Below, piece by piece: positions 19,526-28,088 of a stretch of 64,000 nt of DNA (position 1 is the first letter of the stretch; each line of letters begins with the position of its first letter). The translations under genes were made by a program, and so were the position numbers. Source of the stretch: Chelativorans intermedius (lineage in GTDB: Bacteria > Pseudomonadota > Alphaproteobacteria > Rhizobiales > Rhizobiaceae); assembly GCF_025398255.1 (NCBI RefSeq), contig NZ_JAODNW010000002.1:1-64000 (forward strand). Reading direction: 5' to 3'. Under the pieces are notes generated by a model. The model did not search any database and was not told the DNA's origin. It worked only from the letters and a program-made list of their open reading frames with translations.

Positions 19526-19862
19526 GGCTTCCCCTTTATATGGGATATACAAATCTATCACATATGTTTTCAGCTCACTACGCAAATTGAGAGATTTATT
19601 ATCAACCTTTGTTTCAGATATATATTTTACAAATAAAACATAGATTTGTATTCGATTTCTACTTAAATGGAAACCTGTGTATCCCGCCAGTCACAAGGGC
19701 GTATACGGCAACGCGGTTGCGGAACTCCCGCAGGTCCGGCCGGTCTGCGCCCCGATGAGGCGATTGGAAGCGCCGTTCAGCACGGGAAGTTCTTGATCCT
19801 TGTCCCGAGATCTCGACAAGTGAGAGGGTATTCTGGAATGATCGGTTACTGGAGGACAGGCC
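19526..19862. promoter_or_regulatory. AT-rich divergent control region between the Tc operon and trxC
   Basis: About 130 bp next to the Tc operon (roughly 19535-19670) are strikingly AT-rich (tatatattttacaaataaa, catagatttgtattcgattt), unlike anything else in this GC-rich window. It probably holds the Tc operon promoter and may be bound by a nucleoid silencer such as an H-NS/MucR-type protein; this is inference. The trxC side (19680-19862) returns to normal composition. No gene is visible. Confidence 0.5.
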
Positions 19863-20306
19863 ATGAGCGAGATTCATGTCGTTTGCCTGCACTGCGGCTC
19901 GGTCAACCGCTTGCCGGCAGATCGCCCGGCGCTCGAAGCCAAATGTGGACGATGTGCAAGAAGCCTCTTCAGCGGCCACGCCCGGGAGGTCGATGCTGCG
20001 ATGCTCGAGCGCCAGGTGGCGCGCAGCACCGTTCCCCTGCTGGTCGATTTCTGGGCGCCATGGTGCGGCCCCTGCCGTGCGATGGCGCCGGCCTACGAAG
20101 CGGCAGCGCGCGAGCTCGAACCGCATGTGCACGCCTTGAAACTCAATTGCGATGCCGAGCAGGCCGCGGCAGCGCGCCACGGCATCCGCGCCATTCCCTC
20201 CATGCTTCTTTTCCACGGAGGCCGTGAAATCGCCCGCACTTCGGGCGCCCTGTCCACCGGGCGCATCGTGCGATGGGTGCGCCAGCACCTTCCTCCCGCA
20301 GGCTGA
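19863..20306 (+). CDS. trxC: Thioredoxin 2
   Basis: Cytoplasmic disulfide reductase of the Trx2 class, 147 residues. Two N-terminal CxxC zinc knuckles (Cys8/Cys11 in CLHCG, Cys28/Cys31 in CGRCA) distinguish Trx2 from Trx1. The redox motif WCGPC is at 67-71 after VDFWAP, and the cis-Pro loop (IRAIPSM) is present. Length is normal for TrxC. In known bacteria the zinc module makes TrxC respond to oxidative stress, and the enzyme is often under peroxide control. It lies 7 bp before the next gene, so the two are probably cotranscribed, and it diverges from the toxin operon across the AT-rich region. Confidence 0.93.
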   Translation: MSEIHVVCLHCGSVNRLPADRPALEAKCGRCARSLFSGHAREVDAAMLERQVARSTVPLLVDFWAPWCGPCRAMAPAYEAAARELEPHVHALKLNCDAEQAAAARHGIRAIPSMLLFHGGREIARTSGALSTGRIVRWVRQHLPPAG

Positions 20307-20313
20307 CGGCGCG

Positions 20314-21573
20314 ATGGACAACCTCATCGCAAGGCTTGGGCTTGCACTCGCCATCGGCCTGCTCGTCGGTCTGGAACGGGGCTGGCGGGAGCGCGATGCG
20401 CCCGAGCACAGCCGCACCGCCGGCATCCGCACCTTCGGCATTACCGGCCTGCTCGGAGGGCTTTGCGCGGCCCTGTCCGACGCCATGGGAAGCAGCGTGG
20501 TGCTGGGCGTGGCCTTCCTCGCCTTTGCGGCCATCTTCGCGTGGTACAAATCCCGGGAAGCCATCCACGACGAGGACTTCAGCGTCACCGGCGTGGTCGC
20601 CGGGCTCGGTGTCTTTGCGCTCGGTGCACTGGCCGTGAAGGGAGACTATCGCGCCGCGGCAGCCGGTGGCGCGGCCCTTGCCGCCGTCCTTGCCAGCCGC
20701 GAGATCCTGCACCGGCTTCTCAAGCGCCTCACATGGATCGAGCTGCGTTCCGCCCTCGTTCTGGCAGTCATGACGGCGGTCGTCCTTCCGCTGCTGCCGG
20801 ACAGGGCGATCGACCCCTGGGGCGGGCTGAACCCCTGGGAGATATGGTTCTTCACCGTGCTCATCGCTGCCATCTCCTTTCTCGGCTATGTCGCGGTGCG
20901 CACCCTGGGCGAAACCCGCGGCCTGCTCGTAAGCGCCATTGCCGGGGCGGTCGTCTCGTCCACGGCGGTGACGGTCGCGCTGGCGCGATCGGCCCGCAAG
21001 GCGGAGCGAAGGGCGCCCTTTGCGGGGGCTGCCGCGCTGGCGGCAATGGTCTCCATCCTGCGCGTGCTGTTCGTCACGCTCATCGTTGCCCCACCCGTAC
21101 TGGCAAGCTTTGCGATACCGGCCATGGCGGCCGCCGTAAGCTTCGGTGTCTGCGGCACCATGCTCCTGCTGCGCAACGGCGAAGAAATGTCTGGAGCGCT
21201 GACACGCAATCCCTTCGAGTTGCTGGCGTTGTTGCTGTTTGCAATCCTCTTTGCCGCCGTGTCGATGGCCAGCGCGGCGCTTGCCGCCTTTGCCGGCCCC
21301 ACGGGGCTTCTGGCCACCTCGTCTCTCTCCGGCGCGCTCGACGTGGATGTGGCGGTGCTGAGCGCACTTCGCCTGGCCGGCGACACAGTGACTTCCTCCG
21401 CCGCCGGACAGGCGGTTCTCGCGGCACTGGCGGCCAATGCCCTGGCGCGGCTCGGCCTGGCCGCGCTCGCCGCTCCGCCCGGCTTCTCCCTCCTCCTGGG
21501 CGGCATCACCTTCCTGTCTCTCGCTGCCGCCGCTGCCGCCCTCTTCCTGCCGGGACTTGCGATGCTCAACTAG
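20314..21573 (+). CDS. MgtC/SapB-DUF4010 family membrane protein
   Basis: A 419-residue integral membrane protein with about a dozen hydrophobic segments. The N-terminal ~140 residues match the MgtC/SapB pattern (LALAIGLLVGLERGW, then HSRTAGIRTFGITGLLGG), and the C-terminal half matches DUF4010. MgtC relatives modulate ion homeostasis and survival in acid or low magnesium, but the transport role of the DUF4010 group is not established. The frame is open further upstream inside trxC; I choose the ATG at 20314 because the MgtC motif begins there and it follows the trxC stop by 7 bp. Confidence 0.85.
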   Translation: MDNLIARLGLALAIGLLVGLERGWRERDAPEHSRTAGIRTFGITGLLGGLCAALSDAMGSSVVLGVAFLAFAAIFAWYKSREAIHDEDFSVTGVVAGLGVFALGALAVKGDYRAAAAGGAALAAVLASREILHRLLKRLTWIELRSALVLAVMTAVVLPLLPDRAIDPWGGLNPWEIWFFTVLIAAISFLGYVAVRTLGETRGLLVSAIAGAVVSSTAVTVALARSARKAERRAPFAGAAALAAMVSILRVLFVTLIVAPPVLASFAIPAMAAAVSFGVCGTMLLLRNGEEMSGALTRNPFELLALLLFAILFAAVSMASAALAAFAGPTGLLATSSLSGALDVDVAVLSALRLAGDTVTSSAAGQAVLAALAANALARLGLAALAAPPGFSLLLGGITFLSLAAAAAALFLPGLAMLN

Positions 21574-21577
21574 GCGT

Positions 21578-21916
21578 TCAGTCGCGGCTTTGATGGCCTG
21601 GATCGAGCCTGAAGCGTTCGGGCTCCATTGTGCACCATTTGCAGATGTGTTCGTAGGGAGTTGGCCCCTTCAGCGTCTTGAGCCGGCGCCCGAAAATGTA
21701 GGCGTCGATGAAGTCCCGGAGGTGCTGACGGAGCTGGCCGTGGTCGTCGCAGCGGAAACACTTGACGGCGGCCTCCATGATGGTGCGGTTCATCCGCTCG
21801 ACCTGCCCATTCATCCAGTGATGCTTCACCTTGGTCAGCCGGTGCTCGATGCCGTTGTCGGTGAGCACGGCGTGGATTGTGTAGGGGACCGGCCTGCGAT
21901 TCTGACCCCCCCGCAT
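21578..21916 (-). pseudogene. IS481-family transposase remnant
   Basis: The C-terminal part of an rve-type DDE transposase: VLTDNG, VERMNRTIMEAAVKCF and RRLKTLKGPTPYEHICK are typical of IS481 proteins. Only about 110 residues remain of roughly 300. The N-terminal HTH and most of the catalytic core are missing. TDNGI runs directly into EHRLTK, whereas complete relatives have about 30 residues there, so an internal deletion is likely. The end (EPERFRLDPGHQSRD) departs from the usual. No inverted repeats were found around it. It begins 5 bp after the DUF4010 gene. The 135 bp from 21917 to 22051 hold nothing recognisable. Confidence 0.8.
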
Positions 21917-22051
21917 CGCTCACCTGAAGGAAAGTGAGGGCGGTTCCGGCACGGCAACAACGGAATCCGTCAACAGATTCGGAAACAGCCGCTCCCGGAA
22001 ATCGAGAGGGAAGGCAATGCGGACCGGCGCGGGCCGCCTGGGCGGCCGCCT

Positions 22052-23137
22052 TCACCCCGTTGGCCCGGCTTCCCCGGCACGCCCCAGCCGCCAATAGGCA
22101 GCCACCAGGCTCTTGCTGCGCGCCAGGCCGCGCTCATCATGCAGATGGGCGCGGATCTGCCTGGCCGCGGCATGCTCGCACCCCGCCCAGACGAACACGG
22201 AACCGTCGACGGCGAGGTCAATGGCCCTGATCGCATCGGCAAGCAGCGTGGTCGTGCCGGCGGGCCGGCCCTCGCGCGAAAGCCAGCTCAGTTCCACCGC
22301 TGCCTGGCTGCGCAGATTCTGGCGCTCACCATGGTCGGCAATCTCGACGAGGGCCACGACCTTCCTGTCGGCCGGCATCTCCTCCAGAATGCGCGCAATG
22401 GCCGGAAGCGCCGTCTCATCGCCTGCAAGCAGGTACCAAGCGGCCGCGCGCGGCTCGCCCCCGCCAGGGCCGGTCATGCCGACAACGTCGCCCGGTACCG
22501 CCTGGCGGGCAAAATCGGCGCCGGGCGTCTGGTCGCCCTCATGAAGAACGAAATCAATATCGACCTCGCCTCTTTCGGGGTCGATTCGACGGATCGTATA
22601 CACACGGCTGAGAGGGCGCGGCCCCGCCGGCCATGCCTGACGGCCGTCGGCCCCCATCACCGGCCAGACCGGCTTTATGCCCCTTTCAGGCGGCAGCAGA
22701 AGGCGGACATGCAGTCCGCCGTGACCGAAGCGCTCAAGATCGTTGCCGAAAAGCGTGACGCGGCGCATGCGTGGCGTGATCTGCCTTGCCCGCAGCACAC
22801 GCATCTGCCTGAAATAGGGCAGCGGCGCGCCGGGCCTTGTGCCACCCTCCCAGACGATCTCGGGGGTCGTGCCGGAAACAAAGCCTGAGACACGCTCAGC
22901 CACGCCCCACTGCAGATAGGCCAGCGATGTCGGATCGGCGGCCGCGACGCGAAAACGGATGTCGCCCTTGCCGGCAACCACCTCGACGACGCCGAAGTCC
23001 AGCACTGCCGACCACCTCTCCTGCGCGCCGGAAACCGCGCCATGGGCGGCGAAATGATCGCGCAACCTCGCCATGACGTCGCCAGGGCTCGCCAGCGCGA
23101 TGACGGTTTCGGCGCGCAGGGGAAGACCCGTGTTCAT
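22052..23137 (-). CDS. Siderophore-interacting protein (ferric-siderophore reductase) with DUF2218-like N-terminus
   Basis: A cytoplasmic NAD(P)H/FAD-dependent reductase that releases iron from imported siderophores, 361 residues. The N-terminal ~95 residues resemble DUF2218 (VIALASPGDVMARLRDHFA). The FAD-binding domain follows with PRPLSRVYTIRRID (flavin-binding RxYT) and DFVLHEGDQTPGADFA, and the SIP C-terminal NAD(P)-binding part has YLLAGDETALPAIARIL and FVWAGCEHAA. The ATG at 23137 overlaps the MFS stop by 4 bp. It is the last gene of the receptor-transporter-reductase operon, so its substrate is probably the siderophore carried by those proteins. Confidence 0.92.
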   Translation of the reverse strand: MNTGLPLRAETVIALASPGDVMARLRDHFAAHGAVSGAQERWSAVLDFGVVEVVAGKGDIRFRVAAADPTSLAYLQWGVAERVSGFVSGTTPEIVWEGGTRPGAPLPYFRQMRVLRARQITPRMRRVTLFGNDLERFGHGGLHVRLLLPPERGIKPVWPVMGADGRQAWPAGPRPLSRVYTIRRIDPERGEVDIDFVLHEGDQTPGADFARQAVPGDVVGMTGPGGGEPRAAAWYLLAGDETALPAIARILEEMPADRKVVALVEIADHGERQNLRSQAAVELSWLSREGRPAGTTTLLADAIRAIDLAVDGSVFVWAGCEHAAARQIRAHLHDERGLARSKSLVAAYWRLGRAGEAGPTG

Positions 23138-24414
23138 CGGCTTTCTCCAGACGGCAAGAACGCGGCTGAACGGTCCTGATACAAAGCTTCGACACCACCC
23201 CCGGCACCCGGTCTGCAAATCAGGGCAATCGCCGGAATCGCGGCAGCAGCGAGAAGCCCTGCGCCCGCAAAGAAGACCCCGTAGCCGAGATGCTGCGCGG
23301 CGTAGCCCGAGACAACGCCGCCCACCATGCTCACCAATGCGTCGGTGGACTGAAAGAGGGTAAAGTCGATGCCGCCTTGCCGCGGGTCGGACCAGTGCAT
23401 GAACTGGGCATAGAGGGCGACGAAACCGAGTGCCATGATGCCGGAAGAACCGGCGACCGCAACGGCAATCAGCGCCGAGGCGGGAATGGCAGGGTAAAGA
23501 TGACGGGCGGCAAAGAAGAAAAAGGCCGCTGCCTGCAGTCCCAGGGCAGACACGAGCACGGCGCGCGCACCGCACACCCGGACCAATGCTCCGCCGGCGA
23601 GCGCCGCTGCCAGCCCGACAAACAGAGTGCCCGCACCGTTGACGAGGCCCACGGTTGCAAGATCGAACCCCGCATCGATGAGGAAGGGGCCGACCATCAT
23701 CATGGCCGTCTTGTGAGCCAGCACGTAAAGGGCGCAGGCAAGCACGCCGCGGCGAATGTCCGGGCGGCGCAGAGCGGCTGCCAGAGAAGGCGTATGGGGC
23801 CGGTGCGTGGCGATGGCCGTGGCACGCCAGCGAAGGAGGAAGGGCACACCGAGGAGCACCAGAAGTACGGCCAGCGCCCAGACGGCCGGCGCCCAGCCGA
23901 GGCCTGCCACGAGAACCAGAAACAACCCGCCGCCGATCGCCGAACCCAGATAGGCCCCACCCACCTGGGCAGCGTTGGCCCAACCATGCTGCGCGCGCGG
24001 CAGGCTTTCCACGGCATATCCGTCGCAGGCGATGTCGACCGTGGCCGTCGCCAGGGCAACGACCGTCAGGCAGGCAAGAACCGGGCCGAGCGACACCGGG
24101 CCCCAAAACCCCACGACGGCCAGTCCAAGAACGGAAAGGCCGCCGCCCCACATGACGATCTCGCCTGACCGGTCACGACCGACGGGTGGAAGCCTGAAAC
24201 GCTCGATCACCGGCGCCCAGAGAAACTTCAAGCCCCAGGGCAGCGCGATCAGGGAGAGCAGCCCCACATTGCCGAGGGCCAGTCCGCGCTCGCGCAGGAC
24301 GGCGGGAAGACCCGCCCAGGTGACACCGCCAATGACACTCTGGGCCACATACAGACCGCCAACTGCCAGCACGATGACGGCCGGCGAAGGCGAGACGCTT
24401 GCGGGCGCGGCCAT
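23134..24414 (-). CDS. MFS siderophore importer, RhtX/FptX type
   Basis: An inner-membrane permease of 426 residues with 12 predicted membrane segments. The sequence (LYVAQSVIGGVTWAGLPAVL, ALPWGLKFLWAPVIERF, TVDIACDGYAVE, FTLFQSTDALVSMVGG) fits the AmpG-like RhtX/FptX group, which carries intact ferric siderophores across the inner membrane as single-subunit importers instead of an ABC system. It starts 2 bp after the TonB-dependent receptor and overlaps the reductase gene by 4 bp. Context and family agree. Siderophore identity is not deducible. Confidence 0.88.
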   Translation of the reverse strand: MAAPASVSPSPAVIVLAVGGLYVAQSVIGGVTWAGLPAVLRERGLALGNVGLLSLIALPWGLKFLWAPVIERFRLPPVGRDRSGEIVMWGGGLSVLGLAVVGFWGPVSLGPVLACLTVVALATATVDIACDGYAVESLPRAQHGWANAAQVGGAYLGSAIGGGLFLVLVAGLGWAPAVWALAVLLVLLGVPFLLRWRATAIATHRPHTPSLAAALRRPDIRRGVLACALYVLAHKTAMMMVGPFLIDAGFDLATVGLVNGAGTLFVGLAAALAGGALVRVCGARAVLVSALGLQAAAFFFFAARHLYPAIPASALIAVAVAGSSGIMALGFVALYAQFMHWSDPRQGGIDFTLFQSTDALVSMVGGVVSGYAAQHLGYGVFFAGAGLLAAAAIPAIALICRPGAGGGVEALYQDRSAAFLPSGESR

Positions 24415-24416
24415 GG

Positions 24417-26519
24417 TCAGAAACGGTAGCGCAAGCTGGCGAAGACCGAGCGGCCCTCATCCCAGTAGCAGTTGCCGGCCGTGCAGATCGGCTTGCGCTC
24501 GTCGAGAAGGTTCTTGGCATTGACCTGCAGCATCAACCCGTCGAGCCCGGGATTCTTCATCCCGAAATCGTAGGACAGCGCAGCATCGACGAAGATACGG
24601 TCGTCATTGGTGATCGTATTGAGGTCGTCGCCATAGCTTTCGCCCACATAGCGCACGCCGCCGCCGAGCCCGAGCCCGGCAAGCGCTCCGGCCTGGAAAC
24701 GATAGTGCCCCCAAAGGGAGAAGATGTGATTGGGGGTCGAGGACAGCTCGTTGCCTTCCGTTCCCGGCACGCCCTTTTCGATCTTCATGCGCATGTAGGT
24801 GTAGGAGGCGATGAGGCCAAAACCGTTGTCGAAGGTCGCGGCCGCTTCCAGCTCCAGGCCGCGCGCGTTCAGGTCGAGCTGGCGTTGCCGCTGATTGCCG
24901 GCCTCGTCGAAGGTGCCGTCATAGACGACGCCATCCGTCTGGTCGATGTTGAACACCGCCGCGTTGAGAACCACGTCATGGCCGGGGATTTCGTACTTGA
25001 TGCCGGCCTCGATCTGCTCGCCCTTCGTTGGCCTGGCCACCCGCCTCTCGTCAGTCACGCTGTCATAGACGAAGCCGAGATTGGGCGAGAAGGAGGTCGA
25101 GTAATTGATGTAGGGAACAATGCCCCACTGCGTGCGGTAGGAAAGGCCGAGACGGCCGGAAAACGCCTTGTCGGTCTTCTCCGTTTCCACCCTTCGATGG
25201 TCGACACTGTGGGTGTCCACCCAGTCGTGGCGCCCGCTGGCAAAGAGGGTGAAGCCGTTCCACTGCATCTGGTCGTGGAGATAGATGCCGAGCTGATGCA
25301 TGGTCTGGCTGCCCGAGAAGGACAGCGGCATCGTGGCGATATCCGCCACCGAAGCATAGGAAATGGCGTTGTACGCCTCGTAGTCGGACCAGCCATAGTC
25401 GATGCCGGCGACCGCCAAATGGCTCACATCGCCCGTATCGAATGTGAGCTGCGCCATGTTGTCGACGACGAAGTTCCTCATGTCCTCCTTGTAGTGGCCC
25501 CAGTAGCGCGCCAGCACGTCGGGCGTGGCCGGATCGGCGACATAGTGACCGCTGTACTGCAGATCGGCGTCCACGCCGTTGAAACGCAAATTCTGCCGCA
25601 CGGTGAGCGTGTCGTTGAAGCGGTGCTCGAACTCGTAGCCGATGCGGCCCTGTCGCGTGGTAAAGTCGTTCCAGGCGGGATCGCCGTTGTAGATGTTCGA
25701 TACCTCGCCATAGGCGGGGTTGAAGAAGAAGGCGGTCCCGCCGGTAACCGATCGGGAAATCTCGCCCAGCACCGTGAGCCTGGTGTCCTCGTCCGGCCGC
25801 CATGTCATGGCCGGCGCCAGATAGAACTTGTCGTCCGAATAGCCGGCAAGCTCCGTGTCCGACAGCCTTGCAAGGCCGGTCAGGCGATAGAGGACGCTGC
25901 CTTCCTCGTCGAGCGGACCGGAAAAGTCGAACGCCATTTGCCCGCGCTCATGCGTACCGCCGAGCAGCTCGATTTCACGGAACCGCTCCTCCTTCGGGCG
26001 CTTGGTCACGATGTTGACGATGCCACCCGGCCCGCTGATGCCGTAAAGGGAGGAAGCGGGGCCCTTGAGCACGGCAAGCCCCTCGATGCCGTAGGGCTCG
26101 GTCTTGAACCATGCCGAAGGGCCATTGTACTGGCGCAGCCCATCGCGGAAAATTCCATTGTAATAGGCCGGGAAGCCGCGCAGATAAAACGCGTCGTAAC
26201 GGCTGTCGAAACCGAAACTGTTGGGATTGGCGCTCGCCGTGTAACCCAGGGTCTCGTTGAGGGTGCGCGGTTTCTGGTCCTCGATCTGGTCCTGTGTCAC
26301 CACCGAGATTGCCTGCGGTATCTCGGCAATCGGGGTATCGACCTTGGTGCCGATCCGGTCCTGCCTGGCGATATAGCCATCCTGCACGAGAATGTCGTCG
26401 CTTTCCGCTTCCACCACCAGCCTGTCAAGCAGGGTGGCCTCCTGCGCGGCCGCATGATGGAACGAGCACAGGAACAGCCCGGCCGCAAGCGCGGTTCGAT
26501 CGAAAGGACAAGGAAACAT
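24417..26519 (-). CDS. TonB-dependent siderophore receptor
   Basis: An outer-membrane ferric-siderophore receptor of 700 residues. A signal peptide ends about AAAQ (residues 1-25 from the ATG at 26519). The plug domain has TPIAEIPQAISVVTQDQI, the LRGF motif and LKGPASSLYGISGPGGIVNI, and the protein ends in the canonical aromatic beta-barrel terminus SLRYRF. It matches the FhuA/FoxA/FpvA-like siderophore receptors (TIGR01783 type). I prefer the ATG at 26519, with GGTGGGGG upstream, over the ATG at 26537, because it starts the signal peptide directly. First gene of the uptake operon; expression is expected to be iron-controlled, but I found no clear Irr, RirA or Fur box. Confidence 0.93.
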   Translation of the reverse strand: MFPCPFDRTALAAGLFLCSFHHAAAQEATLLDRLVVEAESDDILVQDGYIARQDRIGTKVDTPIAEIPQAISVVTQDQIEDQKPRTLNETLGYTASANPNSFGFDSRYDAFYLRGFPAYYNGIFRDGLRQYNGPSAWFKTEPYGIEGLAVLKGPASSLYGISGPGGIVNIVTKRPKEERFREIELLGGTHERGQMAFDFSGPLDEEGSVLYRLTGLARLSDTELAGYSDDKFYLAPAMTWRPDEDTRLTVLGEISRSVTGGTAFFFNPAYGEVSNIYNGDPAWNDFTTRQGRIGYEFEHRFNDTLTVRQNLRFNGVDADLQYSGHYVADPATPDVLARYWGHYKEDMRNFVVDNMAQLTFDTGDVSHLAVAGIDYGWSDYEAYNAISYASVADIATMPLSFSGSQTMHQLGIYLHDQMQWNGFTLFASGRHDWVDTHSVDHRRVETEKTDKAFSGRLGLSYRTQWGIVPYINYSTSFSPNLGFVYDSVTDERRVARPTKGEQIEAGIKYEIPGHDVVLNAAVFNIDQTDGVVYDGTFDEAGNQRQRQLDLNARGLELEAAATFDNGFGLIASYTYMRMKIEKGVPGTEGNELSSTPNHIFSLWGHYRFQAGALAGLGLGGGVRYVGESYGDDLNTITNDDRIFVDAALSYDFGMKNPGLDGLMLQVNAKNLLDERKPICTAGNCYWDEGRSVFASLRYRF

Positions 26520-26599
26520 GAAGGCCCCCACCTGCAACGAAGTCTCAGTCTTTAATGGGTTGCTTCGCCGGGTGGGGCGTGGCTGCCTGCGAGGGCACC

Positions 26600-26626
26600 G
26601 CTATAAAATAGGATAAATATTGTCAA
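26600..26626 (-). promoter_or_regulatory. Putative promoter of the siderophore receptor operon
   Basis: On the minus strand TTGACA (26621-26626) is followed after 15 bases by TATAGC (26600-26605), within an AT-rich stretch. The -35 is perfect and the spacing short. No separate iron box is evident, though the AT-rich spacer could hide one. Confidence 0.4.
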
Positions 26627-26755
26627 CTTAATCCGGTTGTCCCGGCAGGCAGCGGGGACGAAGCGGGGCGACCGGCGCCCTGGAAGCGGGCAGCCCCCTC
26701 TTCCGGCCGAGGATGGCAGGCCCCGCGTGATCGCCACGATGTTGCATGATGGCAA

Positions 26756-26773
26756 GAGAATTGTGCAATTCTC
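26756..26773. promoter_or_regulatory. Perfect palindrome upstream of chrA
   Basis: GAGAATTG-TG-CAATTCTC is an 18-bp inverted repeat with 8-bp arms, 75 bp before the chrA start. It has the size and symmetry of a dimeric repressor operator. No regulator gene is adjacent, so the binding protein is unknown. Confidence 0.4.
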
Positions 26774-26847
26774 GCAGCCGGCCCCCGCGTTGCCGCCATC
26801 CCGGCCATGGCGCGGGCGGCCTGCGCCCACCGAGGAGGCCGTGAACG

Positions 26848-28071
26848 ATGGACGAGGCAGCGATGGAAAGACAGGCCCGGGCCGCAGGGCGGGCGGGGCG
26901 CGCGGGGGAGGTCTTCCTCGCCTTCCTGAAGCTCGGGCTGACCTCCTTCGGGGGCCCGATCGCCCATCTCGGCTATTTCCGCGAAGAGCTCGTCCTTCGC
27001 CGGCAATGGATCGACGAGAAGGGTTATGCGGATCTGGTGGCGCTCTGCCAGTTCCTGCCGGGGCCGGCCTCCAGCCAGGTGGGCTTCGCGCTCGGGCTTC
27101 TGCGCGCCGGGCCGCTCGGCGCCGCAGCGGCGTGGACAGCCTTCACCCTGCCTTCCGCGCTTCTTCTCGTGCTGTTTGCGCTCGGTGCGGGCGTCTTCGG
27201 CGGGACGGCGGGCTTTGGCGTCATCCACGGTCTGAAGGTGGTTGCCGTGGCCATCGTCGCCCAGGCGGTCTGGGGTATGGCGAGAACCCTTTGCCCCGAC
27301 CGGACGCGCGCCAGCATCGCGCTTGCCGCCGTGCTCATCGTCGTTTTCGTCTCCGGCTCCATCGGCCAGATCGCCGCAATTGCCGCCGGCGGTCTGGCCG
27401 GGCTGTGGCTGTGCCGGGGTGCCGATGCGGCGGTTTCCGGGCACATCACCTTCCCCGTCTCCCACGCGGCGGGGGCCACGGCCCTTGTCGTCTTCCTTGC
27501 CCTGCTTGCCGGCCTGCCTGCCCTTTCCGCGGCCGTGCAGGTGCCGGAGCTTGCCGTCTTCGATTCCTTCTACAGGGCTGGAGCCTTGGTGTTCGGCGGC
27601 GGACACGTCGTCCTGCCGCTGCTTGAATCGGAAGTCGTGCGCACCGGGTGGGTCTCCGCGGATCAGTTTCTGTCAGGCTATGGCGCAGCCCAGGCGGTGC
27701 CGGGTCCGCTCTTCACCTTCGCCGCCTATCTCGGGGCGCTTCTTGGCCCCCAGGGCGGGCTTGCGGGGGCGGCAATCGCCCTCGTCGCCATCTTCCTACC
27801 GGGCTTCCTGCTCCTCGTCGGCATCATCCCCTATTGGGATACCTTCCGCACCCGCCCCGCCGCCCAGGCGCTGATGCGCGGCGCCAACGCCGCCGTCGTC
27901 GGAATCCTCGGCGCGGCCCTCTATCAGCCGGTGTGGACCACCGCGATCACCGGGCCCTACGAGTTCGCCCTGGCGTTGACCTGCTTTGTCCTCCTGACAG
28001 CATGGAAGGCGCCGGCCTGGATGGTGGTCGTGGCCGCCGCCCTCGGCGGTGTCGCCATCGCCGTTTCCTGA
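26848..28071 (+). CDS. chrA: Chromate transporter, CHR family
   Basis: An inner-membrane protein of 407 residues with two homologous halves, as in long-chain CHR proteins. Each half carries the family motif: KLGLTSFGGPIAHLGYFREE near residue 30 and GALVFGGGHVVLPLLESEVV near residue 250. PGP motifs also repeat (QFLPGPASSQVG, QAVPGPLFTFAAY). ChrA exports chromate by the proton gradient; sulfate-related roles exist in the family. GAGGAGG lies a little upstream of the ATG. It stands alone, without chrB, and converges with the Spy-like gene. Confidence 0.92.
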   Translation: MDEAAMERQARAAGRAGRAGEVFLAFLKLGLTSFGGPIAHLGYFREELVLRRQWIDEKGYADLVALCQFLPGPASSQVGFALGLLRAGPLGAAAAWTAFTLPSALLLVLFALGAGVFGGTAGFGVIHGLKVVAVAIVAQAVWGMARTLCPDRTRASIALAAVLIVVFVSGSIGQIAAIAAGGLAGLWLCRGADAAVSGHITFPVSHAAGATALVVFLALLAGLPALSAAVQVPELAVFDSFYRAGALVFGGGHVVLPLLESEVVRTGWVSADQFLSGYGAAQAVPGPLFTFAAYLGALLGPQGGLAGAAIALVAIFLPGFLLLVGIIPYWDTFRTRPAAQALMRGANAAVVGILGAALYQPVWTTAITGPYEFALALTCFVLLTAWKAPAWMVVVAAALGGVAIAVS

Positions 28072-28088
28072 GCGCGGCAAGAGATGCC

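Noticed and set aside
15266-19636. 1456-residue open frame opposite the TcB part
   Set aside because: Same reason; Arg/Gly/Ala-biased composition and no start signal.
19794-19823. TGATCC upstream of trxC as another RpoE promoter
   Set aside because: At 18 bases the -10 position reads AAGTGA, without the TA seen at the four accepted sites.
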